64,000 bases of DNA from positions 9,080,636 through 9,144,635 of the forward strand of contig OX422183.1 in assembly GCA_949130485.1 (NCBI GenBank). The letters run 5' to 3'. Positions 55,479-64,000 of the stretch are shown here, in pieces (within the stretch, counting starts at the first letter, position 1; every line of letters starts with the position of its first letter). A program made the position numbers and the translations under genes. The stretch comes from Agelas oroides (taxonomy: Eukaryota > Porifera > Demospongiae > Agelasida > Agelasidae). The notes below the pieces were generated by a model. It had not been told where the DNA came from. It did not search any database and was given only the letters and a program-made list of their open reading frames with translations.

Positions 55479-55606
55479 ATAGTCTGAAGAAGACAGAAAT
55501 TGAGATGAAACCAAACCAGGTGTATGAAACTGTCGCCAGACCTCACCCTGCAACACAAGTTCACGTTGAGCCAGATTATGAGGATGTTGTACAAGTTTAC
55601 CACTGA
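55479..55606 (+). pseudogene. Gene C tail exon (open)
   Basis: 128 bp, nearly identical to gene A, with NQVYETV and EPDYEDVVQVYH followed by TGA. Confidence 0.85.
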
Positions 55607-55998
55607 GGTTGAATGTATACAACTGTTTTTGAATGCAGATATGTAAATATCATAAATTATGTAAATAACATTACAGGTGTATAGAAATATTGATTTTCCC
55701 ACCACTTTGGAGTTTCTTTGTGCTATGGCTTAGTGGATTGTACATTGTCATTCTTTGGAAAATTAACTCAGGGGTTGAGTAGCTGTTGTAGATCGATCAA
55801 GGATAAAAATGATTTTTCTGCATGATATGCATGCTATATGTTAAAAGCTATCTGCTGAGCGACATACATAACCAGTGATGAAACAGACTTTTACCATTGT
55901 ACTTGGTGAGGAGTATGACGGTGTTTACGTAGAAGTGTTGTGACACCCCCATCAGATTTGGAGCTGTGAACCCATGAAATCAACTGTGTTGTGTTGTG

Positions 55999-57330
<1,332 letters not shown>

Positions 57331-58100
57331 TTTGATTTCATGGGCTTACAGCTCCAAATCTGATGGAGATGTCACAACACTTCTACACACTCCTCAATCA
57401 ATCATTGCTGTGTATAAAAGTAAACGTCCCATGTCCACTGGGCCACTGGAAGCATTAGCAAGGATGGTAAGGCAAAATTCGCAATTGCATGGTTGAAAAA
57501 AAACGTATGAAAAGAAAATCAGTGAGTTACCATTGTTGTAAAATAAGATAATCAGTGAGTGGTTAATTAACTCTCACTCATCAGTGTCTCCAGTGATGTG
57601 CATGTCACTTGAGGGGGGGAGGGGGGGACATTTTGTGACACTGTTCCTATTTTGTTCACATTCACAGCTGCAGTTGCCCGAACAGCCTTGTGCTGCTGCA
57701 CCAACCGACAATACTCTGCCCCTCTCTTGTTCTTGTAGTACGAGATGCAGCGACCCAGTAGATGTATAATTATGTTTATTATATACCTAGTATACGCGCC
57801 AATAGTATTTCCCATAGAGCAACATGACAAATATTTTCCCATATTCGATAGTCCGTATTTCATAGCCCTCAGGGCATATGCTGCGTAGCAACCGCGGCGT
57901 GTGCTTTAATTGGAATGCACTCGTAGCCGCTGCTGAAACAACGAATAAGCTTTCATTACGGATGAAAACGGAATTATTTACTGACTTACGGTACTTTCTT
58001 CCACTGGTAGAGGGATCGGTACGCGTGCTGGTGGCGTCCAAAGCTAGAAACAGGCCAGCAGCCTGAAGCTCATTAAATATGCACGCAGCAGCGACCTTTG

Positions 58101-58118
58101 TACTGCGCATGCGCAGTA
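58101..58118. promoter_or_regulatory. 18-bp palindrome TACTGCGCATGCGCAGTA (NRF1-like site)
   Basis: Contains TGCGCATGCGCA, the consensus palindrome of NRF1-type factors. The same 12-mer occurs at 58581-58592. The surrounding 57.9-59 kb is richer in CpG than the rest, as promoters often are, but no gene start was identified. Confidence 0.35.
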
Positions 58119-58169
58119 GCTGTCTATCTTCTAGGTGCTGTTAAATCACAGTAGTATATAATAAATCTA

Positions 58170-58308
58170 TTATTTGATGTGTGAGAGGGCAATATGGCTG
58201 GATATTGCACTCTTGTGCTGTATTTTCACTCGCCTGCGGCTCGTGAAAATACGACCGCACACTCGTGCAATATCCAGCCATATTGCCCTCTCACCCATCA
58301 AATAATAT
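58170..58308. repeat. Long hairpin element
   Basis: ATTATTTGATG, GTGAGAGGGCAATATGGCTG and GATATTGCAC are repeated inverted with a central GCCTGCGGC loop. About 139 bp. Confidence 0.85.
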
Positions 58309-58668
58309 ATATGTATCTGTTTCAAAGTGAAGTTGAGAAAGGTTGCACTGTTGAACGGCAAAGTGCCAGTCCATGAACATAAATTATAATACAGGCATGT
58401 TATGCATTTGCCATACTGCATGTCTATGCTTTTATATACTTACCTTTGTCCAATTTCTACTTATCATTGTTCGGTTCTGGCTTGCCCAAGTGACTGTTCC
58501 CGGCAGATCATCATTCTCTTGCCTTCCAGACTCATTCTCTGGCGAGTTCTCTTCGCTCGTACCCGCGACAAATTTAGAAGTGCGCATGCGCAGTTTATCA
58601 TACCGTAACGTTCAAGCGCTGTACTTTACGGGATCTGGGATCCAATTCGAAAATAACCAGACGCTCCC

Positions 58669-58724
58669 TAGCCTCGTTACCAGGGTCTCTCCTCAAAAAC
58701 GGGGGGAGGAGAGAGCCTGGTAAC
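58669..58724. mobile_element. TAG-foldback element, right end truncated
   Basis: TAGCCTCGTTACCAGGGTCTC at left; GAGAGAGCCTGGTAAC at right stops before the terminal GAGGCTA. Confidence 0.65.
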
Positions 58725-59245
58725 ATTCGCGAGAAAAGCTGTCGACTTCCGGCGCGTCATCATTCATGTGATCAGCGTAGAACGCTCCCACTTTAGTAAT
58801 AATTGTCATGTGATTTAATAAGCTGCCATGCAATATAGGTACTGTAGCTGGTAGCAGCGCAAGCTATTTACAATTTCGCTGTTCGTCCTCGAGGCATCCG
58901 CAGCGCTGCTGAGTTCCGTGACGCACTTTGTACATGTAAACTCGGAGCTGCTTCTGGCCGCGCGAGGAAGGGTCTTGCTGGAATGCCACAGTTTTTAAAT
59001 TCTGCCAACTCTTTTCAGATCTTCAACGCGATTGGTCAGGTACTACTCCAATTTTCAAAATTTCTATGTTTTACCGTATATTCGCTTCCTGTACTGTTTA
59101 GAACTCGAACGCTGGTTGGCTGATGTAGCGTTCTTTCCCTCATCAACACCGACAGCAGCATTCCAGCGCTCAAGACACTTCCTGGCAAGGTTATTCCTCA
59201 GACCCTTCCTCGCGCGGCCAGAAGGGTCTGGCTACTGCGAAGTAT

Positions 59246-59549
59246 TAGTCTCGCGTAGCCAGACTCTCGCAGGGAGGAGAGTCTGGTCAACTGCCCATAT
59301 AAGACTTGTTCCAACACCCACCCCAACTGGGGTGGGCGATAAGTAGCTGCGAACCACAGAGTTTAAATTGCTTCGCGATAATTAGTGTGAGTGAGGCTTG
59401 ACACGTCGCTATTATAGCTGCACAATATAAACGCTGTGGCCGTGAAGGCACTTATCGCCCACCCCAGTTGGGGTGGGTGTTGGAACAAGTCTTATATGGG
59501 CAGTTGACCAGACTCTCCCTCCCTGCGAGAGTCTGGCTACGCGAGACTA
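59246..59549. mobile_element. 304-bp TAGTCTCG foldback element, about 100-bp arms, perfect 9-bp duplication
   Basis: TAGTCTCGCGTAGCCAGACTC at left and its complement at right, with arms almost identical through CACCCCAACTGGGGTGGG. GCGAAGTAT at 59237-59245 and 59550-59558. The best preserved large copy here. Confidence 0.92.
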
Positions 59550-59830
59550 GCGAAGTATGGTGAGCGAGCAGGTTCCACAAACCGACCATAGTGAACTTTG
59601 ATCTTAGACTTTCTGGACTTGTGTTCCTTCAGCACATCCGAAAACTGTTTTTCACCAACTTTTGAGGTGTAGTCTGTGCTTAGAAGTTAATTTTCCGAGT
59701 TGTCAATTTTTTGCTGAGTGGGCAAAATGTCACGTGTACACGTGTTTAGTTCTGCAATCTGATTGGTACCGCCTGAGCAAGGCGGCGGAAGCTAGTCGAC
59801 AACTTTTCCCGCGGATGTCATAATAGGGGT

Positions 59831-60177
59831 ATTTACTTTGTTCACCGCGCTTCATGCCCGATGACGTCATGTGACGTCTGTCGTCTGCCCTGTACATGTA
59901 GCGCTAGCTGTAGCGTTGGTAGGTGCATTAGCGCGGTACACATTAGGCGGCGGTGCAGTGCAGGGGTTCGTCAGCAGTGCTTCGTAGCCGAATGGTTAGG
60001 GCTTAGTGTTACAGTTAGGGTTAGGGTTAGGGCTAGGGCCAGGGAATGGAATCCTTTCCTTCTTTTTTCTTCTTCTTTGTAAATGTGGTGGACATCGTCC
60101 TGGCGCATGGCCTGCATTGTCGATGTCACACGTCAGTATGACGTCATCGGGCATGAAGCGCGGTGAACAAAGTGGAT
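59831..60177. mobile_element. Foldback element with TTACTTTGTTCACCGCGC ends; tRNA-like and TTAGGG interior
   Basis: ACTTTGTTCACCGCGCTTC then ATGCCCGATGACGTCAT is inverted at 60139-60174. Inside, GTAGCCGAATGGTTAGGGC (59986-60004) resembles a tRNA A box and GGAATGGAATCC a B box; between them are about three TTAGGG units (60012-60036). Origin uncertain. Confidence 0.65.
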
Positions 60178-60783
60178 CCCATGTCATAGTCGTCGGAAGC
60201 AAATTGAGAGTGGGGGGGGGGGGCTATAGTTTGCAGTAAGCGCGCGCGAAATATTTGAGGTCACGTCCCTGCCACACCCCTCAAAAGCGCGCGTATACAG
60301 TGCGCTAGCGCGAGGTCCATAAGTACTGTGTACAACCAGCCATATGCGCGACAACGCAAGTTCAGCAAGCGCAAACCAAGTATCCTTCGTCCAAAAATTG
60401 CAAGACAGTCAATAATCGATCGATCGATCAACAACGTATAGCTAGCTATAGCTAATACATGACCACGCCTACTTTGAGGGCTAAAAAAGTAGGGGGCATA
60501 GCCCCCCCCTGACCCCCGACCCCTATGGCTGTTACAATGCAGGCTCTCTCCTGCCCCCGTTTTCGAACAGAGAGGCTGGGAACGAGACTAGACGCTCCCT
60601 CCGGAGAGAGTCTGGGCACGCGAGACTATAGTACTTCCGGTTCCGTTCCGTTCCTGAGCGTTCCGGTTTTCCAGCATCCCTGTACTGCAAGCACTCGTAT
60701 GGCTTTTCCCTCTTGCGGTGTAAAAATTTGTCCTTAAAGAGTCGGCGACACGTAAACTTCCACAGCAGTCGAATGTAGTGAAG

Positions 60784-60835
60784 ATGGCTACCAAAATAAT
60801 GTTGGTATTTCTCGCAGTGCCGGTAGTTGCTGCTG
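60784..60835 (+). CDS. Gene D exon 1: signal peptide
   Basis: MATKIMLVFLAVPVVAAG, 52 bp, phase 1 donor GTGAGT. Same length as gene A exon 1. Confidence 0.82.
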
Positions 60836-63800
60836 GTGAGTTGTAACGTACGTGTGGGATTTGTCTGTTAGCGTTTTTCTTTTGCCGTTGTTAATTATTT
60901 TTTGCCCTAAGATTGGGCTAGGGTGTCAACACCTTGCTGGCGGAGCGCGAATAAGAAGCAAAATTAATATCTTAAACTTGTATACATGTAGCTACATCTG
61001 CGCCGTTACCATGGCTAGAAGGATCGAACAGAAACGTGATTTGTAGTGGCTTGATAAACACTCAAACTAAGGACAAGGCTATAATGATAGTCTTGGTCAT
61101 ATACAGTCCAGTTTGGTCATCCCGTTCTGAACTTGGTGTAGTGATATTCTAGGTCATGATCAAGGTGACCATTTAGTAAAGGTCTAAAGTATAGTGGCAC
61201 AGTGAAGACTTGCATCATCCCTTCCAATCTAGCTATCCCAAAAACCTTAGACTGGGTTGTGCCTAGCCAATTGGTATCCATGCATGCCCCAATGGGATCC
61301 ATTTTAGTCATGCAAACCACACATTTTGCAGAAATTCTACTCAATAATCGAGAATTCCAAGTTAGAGACCATCTCTGGTGTCCTAGATTTCATTTACATA
61401 ATTTGTTTATATGTGGTTTAGTGGCATGCAGCAGCCATTTTTGTGATGAGCAATATTCAGTGACCGTCCCAACATGTGGTTTTGTTCCTAGGACACATTT
61501 TTCATTTCTGGAGTTCTCACAGCAAAGCAGATCGCCAGTTAAATTAGTTTGTGTGGCCATTAGACAGTGAGACAAAGCATTAAACTTTTGTTTCTCTGGC
61601 CTGCCGGCATCAGAAAAAAACACAAATTGAACTCAAAGGTCGCCAACCACACATGCATGCGCAAAAGCGACACAGGCAGTTTTAGGAATGCTCCAAGATT
61701 TGCCATTGAAAGTGCCTACAAACTCAGCTGCAGGCATCAAAGGTAGCTTTTTGTGACTTCGTTACAGTTGTTGTGAAGTTTGCTTGTAAAAGGCTGGTAT
61801 CTTGGCCAGGTATAAGATGGCGATTTCCTTGATTTAAAAGAACCACCTGTCCTCCTCTAAAGTAGGGAAAGTTTTGCCTGAGTTTACCTACCATAGCCTT
61901 TTGGTATATTTGTGTGAGTTGGCAGGCCTGCAGTATGTAAAGCAAAGGACGTCTGGGAGACTATTCTGCTTCGTCATTACTGAGTTTCAGTTTGTGAACA
62001 AGCACATGGAAGGGTCCGTACTCTGGTTCAGAGGCCATTAAAACACAAGTCAATTCTTTGTTTATTTGATGACAAGGAAACATAGCCACAGTGACTTAAT
62101 GTTGTAGTCTGTGTTCAGTGGCAAGGAGAAATGGTAATCAAAGTCACAGCCGCACCAAAAACGACATGAAAAATATTCCAAATAGACCTTTCACTCTGAC
62201 TCAACCATCAGTTAGTCATCACACTGCACCTTTGGATTCTGTGTAGTATTTCAGGGAGTATGGCAGACATTCTAGGCAGTAGACTGCTTAGAGAGCTACT
62301 AGCTAGAGATTCTGAGGTATATAGCTTCTCAGGCCCAGGCACATATAAGGACTGCCTTCAGTTACTACTAAGCATAGAGGCAAGTTATGTTATCTATGAG
62401 ATTTGAAGCTATGTAGCTACAATCCTACTATCTCACAGATTACTTAATTTAATTGTTTCAGCCTGCCCATGTTGAGCCCACTTTACAATTTGTGCCAAGC
62501 CTTATCTAACCTGGGCTGTTGTGGTAGCATAAGTTAATTTTGTTACTCTCCAACATCTATGAATGTATAATTATTGGCATAGTAATATGGAAAGCAGAAA
62601 ATGAACTGAAAACAGAGAATGAAACCAAAAACAAATGAAGATAGGATCAAGGTTCACAGTGCTTTATAAACTGGCAAATAGCTCACTGACTTAGTCTAGC
62701 TTGTTGGACTATATGCTTGTATACAGTGGCGGTTTTATGGGGGGGCTGGAGCCCCCCCAAACTTTCTCTGCCCCACCCCCTGGTATAACTGGAAAATGTA
62801 TAACATTGTGGGAGCGAGCCTGAGCAAGCTGATACAGGCTGTATCCTGGCAAACTGAAATGGGTGTCAGGAGAAGGCTTCTATGTCCTCTGTGCAGTCTG
62901 TCCCCTGGTACTGGGGTGCCAGGGGAAGGCTTGTTTGTCTACATGTTGTCTGTCTCCTGGAGAGGCTCCAGGGGAAGGCATGTCAGTGGAGTGTGGCTAC
63001 ATATGCATGGATTAAGCTTTACACTAAAATCACGAGCTGAATTTCTGGCGTCTATAAGTGCCATTTATGCATGGGCCTTACCTGAAGCGATCTCAACCAC
63101 TGTGATCGAAAAGTCGTTTCCGCTCTGGGTCACTGACGCTGCACTCTGGCAATAGCCCTTCACCTACCGAGAGTGCATGAGCTCGATCTTCGTAATATTA
63201 AAATTTAACTGCACTCATTAAAAGCAAGCAAGTAACGGTTGATATCTGCGGGCTTTCCAAAGAAATAAACGCCGCCCTCGAATACGGTAGCCGCACAGAA
63301 TGAACGGTGAAATAAATAGTAGCCGCAGCATCTGATCGAAGAAATAAGGTATATAAAAGGAATATGTAAAGCCATGTACAGATTTGTTGGCATGATACCT
63401 ATGTAGGTACGTTAGTTACATGTAATTCAGGCCACTGTTTAGAAGTTCCTATGTCTATGCAATTTAGGGATACGATCCCTATACTTATCATAGATATGGA
63501 AATTATAGTTACAAAGATTGGGTTTCCTTAAATCCCCAAATATAAAGTGGAACCTCTCTTAAAGGACACCTCTAAAATAAGGACCCCTTGTTAATCAGGA
63601 CACTTGACCGAGTCCCAACTTTATATAAATACATAATATTCTCCCCCTGAAATATGGACACCTCACTAATCAGGACACCTCACTAATCAGGACAAATATT
63701 TTGGTCCCAATGGTGTCCACATTAAAGAGAGGTTCCACTGTAGAACCATACTTTCATATGCAAGCATGCATGCTAGTTTGGTGAGTTAGCCCACTGCATG

Positions 63801-64000
63801 AGCCCATCAAATAATATTAACTGTATCAACTTTGCTTCGATATCTGTGTAGAAAGAAACTTTATTTGGATTTATGCAGGTATTAGTGGTGAGGCTCTGAT
63901 TGCAGCCTCTGATGTGGCGATCAAGTTGACATGCAGAGTACCAGCTGTTCCACCTACTTGGTTTGTGAATGGAAGAGTAGCAGTAACAGTGGGAAATTGT
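60784..64000 (+). CDS. Gene D: Ig/FN3 receptor paralog, 5' part only
   Basis: Exon 1 (60784-60835) encodes MATKIMLVFLAVPVVAAG and ends in GTGAGT, phase 1. After a 3.04-kb intron, exon 2 starts at 63879 behind TTATGCAG and runs to the window edge, encoding GISGEALIAASDVAIK, LTC, PTWFVNGRVAVTVGNC, the first half of the Ig-like domain. The layout equals gene A (2.76-kb first intron), and parts of the two introns align (61200-61400 with 4480-4680; 62180-62500 with 5330-5620). The remaining exons should lie to the right. Nothing seen here is broken. Start choice rests on the hydrophobic peptide and the TAGTGAAG-ATG shared with gene A. Confidence 0.85.
63543..63742. mobile_element. pogo/Tigger-like MITE, 200 bp, in gene D intron 1
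   Basis: Ends AGTGGAACCTCTCTTAAAGG and the complement of GAGAGGTTCCACTGTA. Provides the empty-site reference for the MITE nested at 35343-35729. Confidence 0.82.
63879..64000 (+). CDS. Gene D exon 2: Ig-like domain, cut by window end
   Basis: Frame continues from exon 1. B-strand Cys (LTC), C-strand Trp (PTWFVNG) and the GNC of the extra Cys pair are visible. Confidence 0.88.

Larger units (their letters stand above)
51919..55606 (+). pseudogene. Gene C: Ig/FN3 receptor paralog with three frame lesions
   Basis: Seven exons match gene A exons 2-8: 51919-52206, 52303-52594, 52654-52730, 52868-53100, 53165-53326, 53578-53672, 55479-55606. Splice sites are all kept. Relative to gene A, the FN3 exon has lost about 23 bp (frame shift), the exon for the second FN3-like domain has a 4-bp insertion (shift, quick TGA), and the membrane exon has 2 extra bases that bring an in-frame TAG. 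No signal peptide exon was found within several kb. The Ig, stalk and tail exons remain open. As read it cannot make a full receptor. It is either a recent pseudogene or, less likely, a set of sequencing errors. Introns align with gene A throughout, so it arose by segmental duplication, not retroposition. Confidence 0.87.

Noticed and set aside
57787-58110. 107-residue minus-strand frame
   Set aside because: Overlaps another open frame on the plus strand in a CpG-richer region; no recognisable domain or splice context.
60012-60036. Telomere or chromosome end
   Set aside because: Only about three TTAGGG units inside a foldback element, with genes continuing on both sides.

Overview
This is a stretch of animal nuclear DNA. 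It has intron-split genes with GT-AG junctions, extracellular Ig/FN3 domains, single-pass membrane segments, tyrosine-containing tails, many MITEs and long (GT)n tracts. A repeat-rich marine invertebrate, possibly a demosponge, is my guess. The sequence alone does not fix the species.

The main content is a family of related receptor genes. Each is built as signal peptide exon, Ig-like exon, FN3 exon, a second FN3-like domain split over two exons, a Ser/Thr-rich stalk exon, a transmembrane exon and a cytoplasmic tail. Gene A (+, 4183-11800) and gene B (-, 16892-20228) are tail-to-tail and both read open. Gene C (+, 51919-55606) has no visible first exon and carries three separate frame lesions. 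Gene D (+, from 60784) begins here and runs off the right edge. An orphan fragment (intron plus part of an FN3 exon) lies at 36943-37076. Introns and 3' flanks are also similar between copies (A with C to about 14580/57330; A with D in intron 1), so these are segmental duplications. Nearly all internal introns are phase 1. Gene B can be spliced in two frames at its tail: with a 34-nt exon it ends in a possible PDZ ligand, without it the same DNA encodes three YQQL motifs.

Layout: 1-1098 broken LINE reverse transcriptase (minus strand); 2.9-4.14 kb two MITEs, one ending 44 bp before gene A; 4.2-11.8 kb gene A; 11.8-16.9 kb duplicated flank, MITEs and a minisatellite made from a transposon end; 16.9-20.2 kb gene B; 20.7-51.7 kb mostly non-coding, with foldback elements, satellites, MITEs and dispersed repeats; 51.9-57.3 kb gene C and its flank; 57.3-60.6 kb hairpin elements; 60.8-64 kb start of gene D.

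The mobile elements can be read closely because paralogous copies give empty sites. One foldback family starts TAGCCTCGTTCCCAGGC or TAGTCTCG, makes 9-bp target duplications, and includes copies only 34-38 bp long. A second family (CCGTATAGCGGG / CCGTAGATCGGG) duplicates TA. A pogo/Tigger-like MITE (CAGTGGAACC) carries one member of each of these families nested inside it. No other protein-coding gene is well supported.
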